Shown: positions 43,930 to 53,181, counted from the first letter of the stretch. The stretch is 64,000 nucleotides of DNA from Phenylobacterium sp. (GCF_016124325.1 NZ_WGNY01000019.1:310001-374000), one strand, 5' to 3'. The notes: generated by a model from the sequence alone, not told the origin. Numbers and translations: made by a program.

Positions 43930-45237
43930 CTAGCGGCCCAACGGCCTCAAGCCGGCGACCTGATCGAGTCGCGCCCAGCTTCGGCGATGCGGCGTGGCGG
44001 CCGGGACCGGGGGCGGCAGGGCGGCGAGCCAGCGGTCCTCGGCCGCGTCGGCCTCGCGCCAACACCGGGCGACGGCCGCGTCGAGGCCGCCCTCCGCGTG
44101 GGCGCGATCCATGCGGACCTGGAACGACGCTTCGAGGGCGTCGCGCTCGGGCGCGATCTCGGCCAGGACCTGGCCGAAGTCGCTCTGCAGCGCGCGGCGA
44201 TGCAGGCGTTCGTGGCGCCACCACCGGCTCGCGCCGTCGCAGCGGTCGTCCGGCGCCGGCCCGAAGGGCGGAAGCGCCTGGCCGAGGACGATCGGCTTGA
44301 AGAGGCTGAGGCAGGGGGCGGATGCGCCCGTGACCCAGTGCACCGCGCGGCCGGGCGTCAGTTCGCTGACCATCGAGGCGACGGACTGGCTGCGGCGGGC
44401 GCCTTGCGCGGCATGCATGCAGAGGGTGCGGTTGCGGGTGTTCGCCGGGCTCCAGTCGGGGGCGTCACCGTGGTCGCGCAGGATCCTCATCATCGCGCCG
44501 GGCTCCAGGCCCGATCCGAAGCCGTCGAGGAGCGCCTGGCCCCGGGCGCAACGGCCTCTGCCGAATGAGACCGCGTCGCGGGCCTCGTCGATCAGGAGGG
44601 CGGCGACGTCGAAGCGTTCGGGCAGGCCGGCGGCGACGCCCTGACGCCGCAGGCCCGGGCTGATGGCGTCGAATCCCGGGCCGATGGAGTAGGCGTTGGA
44701 CAGCGCCCGCCGGTCGCGCACGCGCTCGAGCGCCCAGTCGCGGCCGACGGTCTCCAGGACGAACGCTTCCTGCGGATCGGCGATGATAAAGCCGTTCTGG
44801 TAGTAGAAGCGGCCGAGGTGGCCGCAGTCTCCGCCCTGGCCGTGGCGCTCGAGGAGCTCGGTGATCACGGCGACGGCCTCCGCGGCCGTGGCGCCACGTT
44901 CGAGGCCGAGCCGGACGAGGTCCATGCCGATGAGGGCGCGGCGACGCTGGGCTGGGATCCGGGCGTGAAGCGCCTCGTTGCCGATGACGACCCCGTGCTC
45001 GTTGGCGCCCATCTCGGCGCCCCACATCCAGAACGGACGGCTGATCAGGCAGGCGTGGGTCGACCCGACGTCGGGAATCTCGATGTAGGTGACCCTCAGG
45101 GCGCCCGGGGCCGCGGCGCGCCGGGCCGGGACGAACTCCAACGCCTGGGCCTCGTTGCGCTCGCGGTCGCTGTTCTTGGCGAACAGGGCGCCGCCCCGAA
45201 GCGTGGAGCCGGCCAGGCTGACCAGGGTGTCGCACAT
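43930..45237 (-). CDS. C69/secernin-type Ntn-hydrolase
   Basis: A 435-residue protein beginning MCDTLVSLAGSTLRGGALFAKNSDR. Cys2, exposed after Met removal, is the N-terminal nucleophile of the C69/secernin group, and FAKNSDRERNEAQ is the family signature. The central EMGANEHGVVIGNEAL, FIIADPQEAFVLET and FDAISPGLRRQGVA regions also fit. Members are dipeptidases or related amidohydrolases. ATG 45237 must be correct because the nucleophile is residue 2. Stands alone. Confidence 0.85.
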   Translation of the reverse strand: MCDTLVSLAGSTLRGGALFAKNSDRERNEAQALEFVPARRAAAPGALRVTYIEIPDVGSTHACLISRPFWMWGAEMGANEHGVVIGNEALHARIPAQRRRALIGMDLVRLGLERGATAAEAVAVITELLERHGQGGDCGHLGRFYYQNGFIIADPQEAFVLETVGRDWALERVRDRRALSNAYSIGPGFDAISPGLRRQGVAAGLPERFDVAALLIDEARDAVSFGRGRCARGQALLDGFGSGLEPGAMMRILRDHGDAPDWSPANTRNRTLCMHAAQGARRSQSVASMVSELTPGRAVHWVTGASAPCLSLFKPIVLGQALPPFGPAPDDRCDGASRWWRHERLHRRALQSDFGQVLAEIAPERDALEASFQVRMDRAHAEGGLDAAVARCWREADAAEDRWLAALPPPVPAATPHRRSWARLDQVAGLRPLGR

Positions 45238-45423
45238 CTCGCGCTCGCCGCGCGGCCGGTCGCGACCGCGCCCATGTTCCTAGCGCGCGTTCGCCGGAAG
45301 GGGAACGCCGGCGTCCAGGCGCGGTGGCGCCGGCGCTCGCAGGGTCGAGGCGTGGGTAGGCTTGCGCCCTGCCGCCCGGGCGCAGGGACGCGTACGACGG
45401 CGGGGTCGCTTCGGAGGTCCGCC

Positions 45424-45669
45424 ATGCCCGACGCCCTGTCCGCCCTGCCGCCCCGCCTGCTCAGGACCGAGGAGGCCGCCCGTTGGCTGGGCCTGTCCGG
45501 CCGGACCCTGGAGAAGCACCGTTGCACCGGGACAGGGCCGGCCTACCGCAAGTTGGGCGGGCGCGTGGTCTACACCGTGGGTGACCTGCAGGCCTGGATC
45601 GACGCCGGCGTGCGCCGCTCCACGTCCCAGCCGATGTTCGGCGCGGTCCGTGGCGGGCGCGGACTCTGA
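45424..45669 (+). CDS. AlpA/excisionase-type HTH protein
   Basis: An 81-residue DNA-binding protein with an HTH_17/MerR-like fold: LLRTEEAARWLGLSGRTLEKHRCTG, then PAYRKLGGRVVYTVGDLQAWID. Such proteins are frequent on integrative and conjugative elements as excisionase-like or replication-control factors. ATG 45424 follows a GGAGG about 10 bases upstream. It is the only mobile-element-type gene in this part and may be a remnant of the element that carried the T4SS (inference). Confidence 0.8.
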   Translation: MPDALSALPPRLLRTEEAARWLGLSGRTLEKHRCTGTGPAYRKLGGRVVYTVGDLQAWIDAGVRRSTSQPMFGAVRGGRGL

Positions 45670-45780
45670 CCCCGCCTTGGGCGCTGGGCCTTGCGGCGGC
45701 GCCGTGCGGCCTGGCGGCCCGTCCCGCTGGCAACCGCAGGGATGGGCCGGCGCCCGCTGGACAGGGCGGGGGCGACATAC

Positions 45781-45792
45781 TTAGATATCGAA
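45781..45792. promoter_or_regulatory. TTAG-N4-CTAA-like site at the pcaH start
   Basis: TTAGATATCGAA, partially matching TTAG-N4-CTAA (extended left arm ACTTAG). It ends on the first base of the pcaH ATG, leaving no room for a normal ribosome site between, so the transcript may be leaderless or the site may block initiation. Confidence 0.5.
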
Positions 45793-46496
45793 TGACTTTG
45801 GATTCCGAGTACCGCCGAGAGGACGAGACGGCGCATCCGCCGCATCTCTTCGAGGCCTACCGATCGACGGCCTTGCGCTCGCCGATGCAGCCTCTCATTC
45901 GCCTTCCGCAGATGGAGGGCGAGCTTAGCGGTCCAGTTGGCGGCGGCGCCGGTCTTTTGGGCCCGGCGATGGCCGATCTGACGCGGCAACACCGTGGCGA
46001 GCCGTTGGGCCAGCGTATCAAGGTCGCTGGTCGCGTGCTGGACGAAGACGGCCGTGCCGTTCCCAACACCCTCATCGAGATATGGCAGGCCAACGCGGCG
46101 GGCCGCTACATTCATGCCCGCGACCAGTGGGACGCCCCGATCGATCCGAATTTCACGGGAATGGGACGGGTCGTCACCGACGAGGAGGGACGTTACCTCT
46201 TCACGACCATTCGGCCGGGCGCCTATCCATGGGGCAACCATCACAACGCATGGCGTCCCGCGCACATTCACTTTTCGCTGCTGGGGCCGGCGTTCGCCAC
46301 GCGGCTCGTGACGCAGATGTACTTCGAGGGTGATCCTTTGATTGCGCTGGATCCGATCGCCCAGGCCGTACCGGCCGACGCGTGCGAGCGGCTCGTGGCG
46401 CGCTTCGATCTCTCGCTGACCGAGCCCAGCCAAGCGTTGGGCTACGCCTTCGATATCGTGCTGCGCGGTCACGCGGCGACGCCGATGGAGGCTTGA
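45792..46496 (+). CDS. pcaH: Protocatechuate 3,4-dioxygenase beta subunit
   Basis: A 234-residue catalytic subunit of the intradiol dioxygenase that opens protocatechuate to beta-carboxy-cis,cis-muconate. The Fe(III) ligands are visible: Tyr in AGRYIHARDQW near 112, Tyr in PGAYPWGNHHNAW near 147, and two His in RPAHIHFSL near 158-160. HPPHLFEAYRSTALRSP near 16-32 is the usual N-terminal region, supporting ATG 45792. First gene of pcaHGBDC, which are spaced by at most 2 bases. Confidence 0.95.
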   Translation: MTLDSEYRREDETAHPPHLFEAYRSTALRSPMQPLIRLPQMEGELSGPVGGGAGLLGPAMADLTRQHRGEPLGQRIKVAGRVLDEDGRAVPNTLIEIWQANAAGRYIHARDQWDAPIDPNFTGMGRVVTDEEGRYLFTTIRPGAYPWGNHHNAWRPAHIHFSLLGPAFATRLVTQMYFEGDPLIALDPIAQAVPADACERLVARFDLSLTEPSQALGYAFDIVLRGHAATPMEA

Positions 46497-46498
46497 GC

Positions 46499-47098
46499 GT
46501 GAGCGCTGGGCGGCTTGGTCAGACACCTTGGCAGACCGTGGGGCCATTCTTCCACTACGCGCTGCCGCAACCCGGCGGCGCCGATCTCGTCTCGCTCTCC
46601 GAAGCCGGGGCGCGGCCAGACCTGACTCCCCCCGACCACTTCCTGCTGACGCCGCCCGCCCGGGTGACGCCCCCCGGTGAGGTGATCGAGGTTGAAGGCC
46701 ACGTTTTCGACGGCGAGGGCGTGCCGGTTCCGGACGCACTTGTGGAGGTCTGGCAGGCGGACGGAGAGGGCGCCTTCGGAGCGCTCTTCGGCCGCTGCGC
46801 CACCGCCGATGACGGCCGCTATGCATTTCGGACGGTGATGCCTGGACGCGTCGCCGGCCATGGCAACGCTCTCCAGGCGGCCCATATCGCCGTCGGCGTC
46901 CTGGGGCGCGGATTGCTGCGCCGGCTCGTCACCCGGATATACTTCGAAGGGCAACCTGGGCTGGACGAGGATCCGGCCCTGGTTGTCGTACCCGATGACC
47001 GCCGCGAGACGCTGATCGCCCGCTCTGTGGCGGCGGGTCGCTACCGTTTCGACATCGTCCTGCAAGGACCGCGTGAAACGGTCTTCTTCGACTGCTGA
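46499..47098 (+). CDS. pcaG: Protocatechuate 3,4-dioxygenase alpha subunit
   Basis: A 199-residue structural partner of PcaH with the same beta-sandwich: TPWQTVGPFFHYAL at the N-terminus, VPDALVEVWQADGEG, and RIYFEGQPGLDEDP. It lacks the iron ligands, as alpha subunits do. GTG 46499 begins two bases after the pcaH stop; longer frames upstream are shadows of pcaH. Its stop shares a base with pcaB (TGATG). Confidence 0.94.
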   Translation: MSAGRLGQTPWQTVGPFFHYALPQPGGADLVSLSEAGARPDLTPPDHFLLTPPARVTPPGEVIEVEGHVFDGEGVPVPDALVEVWQADGEGAFGALFGRCATADDGRYAFRTVMPGRVAGHGNALQAAHIAVGVLGRGLLRRLVTRIYFEGQPGLDEDPALVVVPDDRRETLIARSVAAGRYRFDIVLQGPRETVFFDC

Positions 47099-48249
47099 TG
47101 GGCGCCAGGATTCGGGATCGGGCTGGGTCGACCGCCGAGATGCTTGAGGCGTTCGGCGATGAATCGCTCGTGGCGGCGGCGCTCAGCTTCGAGGCGGCCC
47201 TGGCGCGCGCCCAAGCCGCCGAAGGCGTGATTCCGGCCGCGCACGCAGCGCTTGTCGCGGAGGTTTGCGAGGCGCGTTTCGACATCGACGATCTCGCCGA
47301 GCGGGCGGCTCATGCGGGAACCCTCGCCATTCCATTGGTCGCCCTTCTGCGGGAGCGCATCGTCCAGCGTGCTCCCGATGCGGCTGGCGCGGTCCATCGG
47401 GGCGCGACAAGCCAGGACGTCGCCGACACCGCGCTGATGCTGCAGGCCAAGGCTGGCATGGGCCTCTTGATGCGTGACGCGAAGCGGCTCGAGGTCGCAT
47501 TGGCGGCGCTCGCACGAACCCATGCCGCGACGCCGATGCTAGCGCGCACGCTGCTGCAACCGGCGGCGCCGATCACTTTCGGACTGAAGGCCGCGCAATG
47601 GCGAGCGGGGATCATGGGCGCGGTGGCGCGCCTGAACCGCGAGGCAGGCTTGGCTTTGGTGCTTCAACTGGGCGGACCGGTGGGCGCTCTGGGCGACATG
47701 GACGGTCGCGGCGTGGCCGTGGCCGAGCGCGTCGCCGAAACGTTGGGTCTTGCCGGGTCGGCGGCCCCTTGGCACGCGCGCCGCGAGGCCGTGGCGGGGC
47801 TGGGCGCGGCGCTGGCGATCCTGACCGGCGCCGTCGCCAAGGTCGCTCGCGACGTCGCTCTCATGGCGCAAGGAGAGGTCGCCGAGGCGTTCGAGCCGCG
47901 GGTTCAGGGCCGAGGCGGCTCGTCGGCCATGGCCCACAAGCGCAACCCCGCAGGCTGCCAGATCGCGCTGTCAGCGGCGGTCCGCACGCCGCACCTGGCG
48001 GCGACCCTGATGTCGGCGGCGCCCGGCGCGCACGAACGCGACCTGGGTGGCTGGCAGGCCGAGGCGCCGGTGCTGGCCGAACTGTTCCAACTGGCCCACG
48101 GGGCGGTCGTTGCGATGGCGGACGTCGCCGCCGGCCTGCAGGTCGACACAGTGGCGATGGCCCGCAACCTCGCGGCCGCCGACGTCGGAGACGACGTGGG
48201 AGAGGCCGAGGCGCTGACCCGGCGGCTGCTGGAAATGGACGGCGCGTGA
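47098..48249 (+). CDS. pcaB: 3-carboxy-cis,cis-muconate cycloisomerase
   Basis: A 383-residue member of the fumarase/aspartase superfamily that lactonises beta-carboxymuconate. The superfamily signature GGSSAMAHKRNP is near 280; AVHRGATSQDVADTALMLQ near 100 and LQPAAPITFGLKAAQW near 150 are the other two conserved regions. Slightly shorter than some homologues but with all blocks. Coupled to pcaG and pcaD by TGATG overlaps. Confidence 0.95.
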   Translation: MGARIRDRAGSTAEMLEAFGDESLVAAALSFEAALARAQAAEGVIPAAHAALVAEVCEARFDIDDLAERAAHAGTLAIPLVALLRERIVQRAPDAAGAVHRGATSQDVADTALMLQAKAGMGLLMRDAKRLEVALAALARTHAATPMLARTLLQPAAPITFGLKAAQWRAGIMGAVARLNREAGLALVLQLGGPVGALGDMDGRGVAVAERVAETLGLAGSAAPWHARREAVAGLGAALAILTGAVAKVARDVALMAQGEVAEAFEPRVQGRGGSSAMAHKRNPAGCQIALSAAVRTPHLAATLMSAAPGAHERDLGGWQAEAPVLAELFQLAHGAVVAMADVAAGLQVDTVAMARNLAAADVGDDVGEAEALTRRLLEMDGA

Positions 48250-49028
48250 TGCTCGCCGTCGCTGAGGACGACGCGCGCCTATTCGCCGCCGTCGATGGTC
48301 CCGAAGCCGCGCCGCCGGTCGTCCTGTTGCACTCCATCGGGTGCGACCATCGCATGTGGACGGAACAGATGCCGGCGCTGGCGGAATGGCGCACGATCCG
48401 GCCCGACATCCGTGGGCATGGCCGCTCGGACGCACCGGCTGGCGACTACGCGCTGCCGCGCCTGGCCGACGACGTGCTGCGGATCCTTGACGCCCTGGAC
48501 GTCGAGCGGGCGGTCGTCTGTGGCCTCTCGTTGGGCGGCGTGATCGCCCAGGCGCTCGCCTTGCGCGCGCCGTCTCGGGTGCGCGGGCTGGCGCTCGCCA
48601 ACACGGCCGCCCGCATCGGCGCCGCCGAGGCCTGGACCCAGCGGGCCGCCCTCGTCCGCGCCGAGGGCCTGGGCGCCGTCGCCGAGATGGCCATGGCCCG
48701 GTTCTTCTCCCCAACTTTCCGTACGGAACATGCCGCCGACGTGGCGGCTTTCCGCAATGGTCTGCTGGCGACCTCGCCGCAGGGCTATGCGGGTTGCTGC
48801 GCTGTGCTGCGCGACGCCGACCTGACCCGCCAGATCGCGAGGATCGCGGCGCCTACGTTGGTGATCGGCGGCGCGCTCGACGTCTCGACGCCGCCCGAGC
48901 AGACGCGCAGTCTGGCCGACGCCATCCCTGGCGCGACCTACGTCGAGTTGGACGCGGCGCACCTCTCCAACGTCGAGCGGCCCAAGGCCTTCGCCGCCGC
49001 GCTCGTGAAGCACCTGGAGTCCTGCTGA
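48249..49028 (+). CDS. pcaD: 3-oxoadipate enol-lactonase
   Basis: A 259-residue alpha/beta hydrolase that converts the enol-lactone to beta-ketoadipate. Oxyanion region LLHSIGCDHRMW, nucleophile CGLSLGG near 92-98, Asp in GGALDVSTP and His in DAAHLSNVE complete the triad. ATG 48249 shares a base with the pcaB stop. In the pathway it acts after PcaC, the next gene. Confidence 0.94.
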   Translation: MLAVAEDDARLFAAVDGPEAAPPVVLLHSIGCDHRMWTEQMPALAEWRTIRPDIRGHGRSDAPAGDYALPRLADDVLRILDALDVERAVVCGLSLGGVIAQALALRAPSRVRGLALANTAARIGAAEAWTQRAALVRAEGLGAVAEMAMARFFSPTFRTEHAADVAAFRNGLLATSPQGYAGCCAVLRDADLTRQIARIAAPTLVIGGALDVSTPPEQTRSLADAIPGATYVELDAAHLSNVERPKAFAAALVKHLESC

Positions 49029-49408
49029 TGGACGAACGCGAACGCCACGCCCTGGGGATGACCAACCGGCGCACCGTGCTGGGCGAGGCCTACGTGGATG
49101 CAGCGACCGCAAGGTCCACGCCGTTCACCGCCGAGTTTCAGGACCTCATCACGCGCTACGCCTGGGGCGAGATCTGGAGTCGGCCAGGCCTCGACCACGA
49201 CACTCGGCGTCTGCTCACGGTCGCCATGCTGATCGCGCTGAATCGCGAGGGCGAACTGCGCCTGCACCTCAAGGCCGCCCTCGAGCACGGGGTCGCGCTG
49301 GAAACTCTGAAGGAGGTGATCCTCCAGAGCGCGATCTATTGCGGCGTCCCGGCCGCCAACGCCGCGTTCCAGCTGGCCTCCGAGATCGTTGCCGAAGCCA
49401 ACGGCTGA
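49028..49408 (+). CDS. pcaC: 4-carboxymuconolactone decarboxylase
   Basis: A 126-residue decarboxylase matching PcaC throughout: RRTVLGEAYVD, FQDLITRYAWGEIWSRPGL, and EVILQSAIYCGVPAANAAF. It decarboxylates gamma-carboxymuconolactone to the enol-lactone. It shares the TGATG overlap with pcaD. The genes for the last steps (pcaIJ, pcaF) and a pcaR/pcaQ regulator are not in the window. Confidence 0.94.
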   Translation: MDERERHALGMTNRRTVLGEAYVDAATARSTPFTAEFQDLITRYAWGEIWSRPGLDHDTRRLLTVAMLIALNREGELRLHLKAALEHGVALETLKEVILQSAIYCGVPAANAAFQLASEIVAEANG

Positions 49409-49428
49409 TCGCGCCTTTCCGCGCACGT

Positions 49429-49456
49429 CCAATTGTGTAGAGATCTAAGCAATTGG
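49429..49456. promoter_or_regulatory. Operator region upstream of the MFS gene (two palindromes)
   Basis: A perfect inverted repeat CCAATTG-N14-CAATTGG (49429-49435, 49450-49456) encloses GTAGAGATCTAA (49437-49448), one mismatch from TTAG-N4-CTAA. It ends 8 bases before the ATG at 49465 and overlaps the GGAGGA ribosome site, a typical position for repression. Confidence 0.6.
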
Positions 49457-49464
49457 AGGAACGC

Positions 49465-50823
49465 ATGGCCGACGTGGAGATCATGGCGGCGCCGAGGGGG
49501 ACGGCCGCCGAGGCCGAGGCGCCGGTGTCGACAGCCTATGCTTGGTACGTCGTGGCCGTGCTGTTGGTGGCCTACACGCTCTCGTTCATCGATCGGATGA
49601 TCCTGAGCCTGCTGGTGGGGCCGATCCGCGCGGATCTGGGCATTTCCGACACCCAGATGAGCCTGTTGATGGGCTTCGCCTTCGCCATCTTCTACAGCGT
49701 CCTGGGCATCCCACTGGCCTGGGTCGCCGACCGTGGCAGTCGGCGGACCCTGATGTCGGCCGGCGTCGCCGCCTGGAGCCTGATGACCGCGGCCTGCGCG
49801 CTGACCCGCAACTACGCCGGTTTGTTCGCCGCGCGGATCGGCGTGGGCGTGGGCGAGGCGGCGCTGTCGCCAGCCGCCTATTCGCTGCTGGGCGACTACT
49901 TCCCGCGCGAGAAATTGGGCCGGGCCATGGCGGTCTATTCCATCGGCGTCCCGCTGGGATCGGGCATCGCGCTGGTGGCCGGGTCGCTCGTCGTGCGGTT
50001 CGTCACCGAAGGCCCACCGGTGGTCACCCCGCTGCTGGGCGAAATGGCGCCCTGGCGGCTGACGTTCGTCTGGATCGGCTTGCCGGGCCTGCTGGTCGCA
50101 GCCCTGATCGCGCTCACGGTGCGCGAGCCTCGCCGCCATGCCGCGGGTGTCCAAGCGGCTGACAACGGCGAGTTCATCGCCTTCCTCCAGGCCCGCAAAG
50201 CGGCGCTGGCGTCGCACTTCGCCGGCATGTCGTTGGTAGCGCTGGTGATGTACGGCGCCATGGCCTGGATCCCGCAGTTTCTCCATCGCACCTATGGCAT
50301 GGCGGTGACCGAGGCCGGGCTGTGGTTCGGCGCGGCCACGGCCGGATGCGACGCCTGCGGCCTGCTGTTAGGCGGCTGGCTGGCCGACCGGCTCTACCGG
50401 CGCGGCTACAAGGACGCCCACCTTCGCGTGATCCGGCTGAACGCGGTGATCCTGCTGCCGCTGTTCGTGGGCATGGCGCTGGCGCCTACGGCCGGGATCG
50501 CCCTGGCTCTGCTGATCGCGGGCATGCTGCTGGGCACCATCCATGGCGGCGTGGCCGGAGCGGCATTGCAGATGATCGCGCCGGCGCGGCTGCGCGCGCG
50601 GGTGGTGGCGATCTACTTCCTGGTGGCCAACCTGGTCGGACTGGGGCTGGGCCCGACGGCCATCGCGCTGGTCACCGAGCAGGTGTTCGGTTCGGACGGC
50701 GCCCTTCGCTACGGCCTCGCCTTGGTTACCGGCGTGGCGCTGCCCGTGTCGGCTCTGATTCTCACCCTGGGCCTGAAGCCCTTCGCCCGCGCGGTGGAGG
50801 CCGCCGAGCAGGCCGGCGGCTGA
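49465..50823 (+). CDS. MFS transporter (Spinster-like)
   Basis: A 452-residue 12-helix major facilitator: YTLSFIDRMILSLLVGPIRADLGISDTQMSLLMG in helix 1 and the following loop, AWVADRGSRRTLM in loop 2-3 and GVGVGEAALSPAAYSLL in helix 4, typical of the Spinster-like/hexuronate-type group common beside aromatic catabolism genes. ATG 49465 follows GGAGGA; TTG 49453 lies inside that site and was rejected. Probably imports the aromatic substrate across the inner membrane. Confidence 0.87.
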   Translation: MADVEIMAAPRGTAAEAEAPVSTAYAWYVVAVLLVAYTLSFIDRMILSLLVGPIRADLGISDTQMSLLMGFAFAIFYSVLGIPLAWVADRGSRRTLMSAGVAAWSLMTAACALTRNYAGLFAARIGVGVGEAALSPAAYSLLGDYFPREKLGRAMAVYSIGVPLGSGIALVAGSLVVRFVTEGPPVVTPLLGEMAPWRLTFVWIGLPGLLVAALIALTVREPRRHAAGVQAADNGEFIAFLQARKAALASHFAGMSLVALVMYGAMAWIPQFLHRTYGMAVTEAGLWFGAATAGCDACGLLLGGWLADRLYRRGYKDAHLRVIRLNAVILLPLFVGMALAPTAGIALALLIAGMLLGTIHGGVAGAALQMIAPARLRARVVAIYFLVANLVGLGLGPTAIALVTEQVFGSDGALRYGLALVTGVALPVSALILTLGLKPFARAVEAAEQAGG

Positions 50824-50871
50824 GCCGGCCGCAGCCTTGAACGAACCTGCGCCGTCGGCCTCACCAAATGC

Positions 50872-50883
50872 TTAGCATTCTAT
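50872..50883. promoter_or_regulatory. TTAG-N4-CTAA-like site upstream of TonB receptor
   Basis: TTAGCATTCTAT, one mismatch from TTAG-N4-CTAA, 68 bases upstream of the ATG at 50951 in an AT-rich stretch (GCTTAGCATTCTATCGAATA). Confidence 0.5.
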
Positions 50884-50950
50884 CGAATATGATGTAGCCT
50901 CCTGTCATCAAAGCTTCGCGCGTGACGACGAAGCGCAGGGGGAAGAAGCA

Positions 50951-53125
50951 ATGATCAAGTCACTCGCCAATGGCGTTTCGTGGGCGGCGTTCGGCGTCGC
51001 GTTGATGGCGGCCGGCCAGGCGGCCGCCCAGAGTTCGGCCGCCGAGGTGTCCGAACTGGTGGTGACCGCCCAGCGGGTCGAGGAGAACATCCAGAAGGTG
51101 CCGGTGGCGGTCAGCGCCTTCTCGAGCGCGGCGCTGGAACGGCAGTCGATCGAGACCATCCAGGACATCGCCCTGCGCACGCCCGGCTTCACCGCCGGCG
51201 CGGTCGACCCGATCCAGTCCAACTTCGCCATCCGCGGCATCGGCTCGGCCTTCGGGATCAGCCAGAACGCCGGCGGCGACGCCTCGGTCGTGGTGTTCGT
51301 CGATGGCGTCTACGCCGGCCGCGGCGGCACGCCCGACATCGACGCTCTCGACCTGCAGCGTGTCGAAGTGCTGCGCGGTCCGCAGGGCACGCTGTTCGGC
51401 AAGAACACCATCGGCGGCCTGATCCAGTACGTCAGCCGCAAGCCCGGCGCCGATCCGGCCCTGCGCCTGGAAGGCCAGTACGGCAACTATGACCGGATTT
51501 CGCTGAACGCGCGCGGCAACCTGCCGATCAACGACCAGTTGTTCGTCTCGATCGGCGGCTCGCTCAAGAAGCGCGACGGCTACGAGTTCAACGAGACGAC
51601 GGGCCACGACGTCAACGACCAGGACCTCAAGACTGCGACGCTGGCGCTGCGCTATCTGCCGAGCGACGACCTGGATGTCGTGCTGGCGGCCGATTTCACC
51701 GATCAGGATCAGCGCGGCAACCCGAGGCACAACATCTGCAACGCGGCGTTCCAGGGCGGCGTGCACTGTGTCGGGATCAATCCCGACCCGCGTGTCGTCA
51801 ACGCCTACACCGACGGCTATCTTCGGCGCTGGCTGCAGACCTACCGCGGTGAGGTGAACTGGAAGTCGCCGCTGGGCGAGATCACCTCGATCACGGCCTA
51901 TCGCGCCGCGACGCTGAACTTCCGCACCCCGTTCTTCTCCAACCCGGTCAATCCGCCGAACCAGATCGAGTCCACCGAGACCGACCACGAGAAGAACAAG
52001 CAGTTCAGCCAGGAACTGCGGCTGGCTTTCGACACCATGGACGGCCGCCTGAAGGGGCAGGTGGGGGTCTACTACCTCAACGAGGACAACACGCGGATCG
52101 AGGATTTGCGCCAGGATTTCCCGGCGCCCACGATCACCGGCGTGGCCACCTATCCGCAGATGGTGAAGGGGCATAGCTGGGCCCTGTTCGGCCAGGCCAG
52201 CTACGCCATCACCGACACGCTCACCGCCACGGCCGGCCTGCGTCAGACGTGGGAGAAGAAGAGCGGCCACTTCATTGGCCGCAAGGTGTCGGGAACGGGC
52301 CTGCCGCCGCCGCTGGCGGCCGACTACGACGTGCGCGGCTCCAAGTCGTGGAACGCGTTCACCCCGCGGTTCGCCCTCGACTGGCAGGTGACGCCCGACG
52401 CCATGGTCTATGCATCGGCCACCCGCGGTTTCAAGAGCGGTGGTTTCCAGGGCATCGCCGGGTCAGGCCCCAGCCAATCGACGGCCTACGACCCCGAATA
52501 TGCCTGGAGCTACGAGGGCGGGGCCAAGACCAGCTGGTGGGACAAGCGGCTGCTGGTGAACCTCTCGGTATTCCGTACCGACTACAAGGACCTGCAGGTC
52601 TCGCAGCTGGTGCCGCTGTGCTGCGTGGTCGTGGGCAACGCGGCCACCGCGCGGATCAAGGGCGTCGAGGCCGAGTTCGTGCTGACGCCGATCGAAGGCC
52701 TGCAGATCGACGGCGGCTACGCCTATCTGCACGCGCGATTCACTGACTTTGCGAGCGGGGCGAGCGCCAACTACACGGGCAACGACCTGCCGCGTTCGCC
52801 GCACGACAAGATCCACCTCGGCGCGCAGTACGGCTTCGACATCCAGGGTTGGGGTGTGCTCGGCCGGGTCGATTACACCAACCAGTCGCACAGCTACTTC
52901 GAGGCCTCGAACATCGCGACCCAGAAGCAGGATGGCTTCATCAACTGGGACGGGCGCGTGTCGTTGACCTCGCCGGACAAGCGCTGGGAGATCGCGGTCT
53001 GGGGCAAAAACCTCAGCAACGAACTGGTCCCAACCTATGTGACCGCGTTCGCGCCCTACCAGCAGGTGCTCGTTCCCTACGCGCCGCCGCGCACCTACGG
53101 CGTGACGCTGACCTGGAAGATGTGA
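50951..53125 (+). CDS. TonB-dependent receptor in the aromatic block
   Basis: A 724-residue receptor with a signal peptide (to about residue 27), TonB box-like SELVVTAQRVEEN, plug (VPVAVSAFSSAALERQSIETIQDIA, VEVLRGPQGTLFGKNTIGG) and a barrel ending RTYGVTLTWKM. It lacks an STN domain. The plug sequence belongs to the large sphingomonad/Caulobacter-type group often linked to aromatic or natural-product uptake. Followed by a clear terminator. Confidence 0.93.
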   Translation: MIKSLANGVSWAAFGVALMAAGQAAAQSSAAEVSELVVTAQRVEENIQKVPVAVSAFSSAALERQSIETIQDIALRTPGFTAGAVDPIQSNFAIRGIGSAFGISQNAGGDASVVVFVDGVYAGRGGTPDIDALDLQRVEVLRGPQGTLFGKNTIGGLIQYVSRKPGADPALRLEGQYGNYDRISLNARGNLPINDQLFVSIGGSLKKRDGYEFNETTGHDVNDQDLKTATLALRYLPSDDLDVVLAADFTDQDQRGNPRHNICNAAFQGGVHCVGINPDPRVVNAYTDGYLRRWLQTYRGEVNWKSPLGEITSITAYRAATLNFRTPFFSNPVNPPNQIESTETDHEKNKQFSQELRLAFDTMDGRLKGQVGVYYLNEDNTRIEDLRQDFPAPTITGVATYPQMVKGHSWALFGQASYAITDTLTATAGLRQTWEKKSGHFIGRKVSGTGLPPPLAADYDVRGSKSWNAFTPRFALDWQVTPDAMVYASATRGFKSGGFQGIAGSGPSQSTAYDPEYAWSYEGGAKTSWWDKRLLVNLSVFRTDYKDLQVSQLVPLCCVVVGNAATARIKGVEAEFVLTPIEGLQIDGGYAYLHARFTDFASGASANYTGNDLPRSPHDKIHLGAQYGFDIQGWGVLGRVDYTNQSHSYFEASNIATQKQDGFINWDGRVSLTSPDKRWEIAVWGKNLSNELVPTYVTAFAPYQQVLVPYAPPRTYGVTLTWKM

Positions 53126-53133
53126 GGCTGAAG

Positions 53134-53165
53134 GGGCCCCTCCCTTCACGGGGAGGGGCCCTTTT
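53134..53165 (+). terminator. Rho-independent terminator after TonB receptor
   Basis: A perfect 11-bp stem, GGGCCCCTCCC (53134-53144) and GGGAGGGGCCC (53151-53161), with a 6-base loop is followed by TTTT, nine bases after the receptor stop. It separates the receptor from the convergent minus-strand operon ending at 53182. Confidence 0.92.
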
Positions 53166-53181
53166 CGCGTCGGACTAGCTG

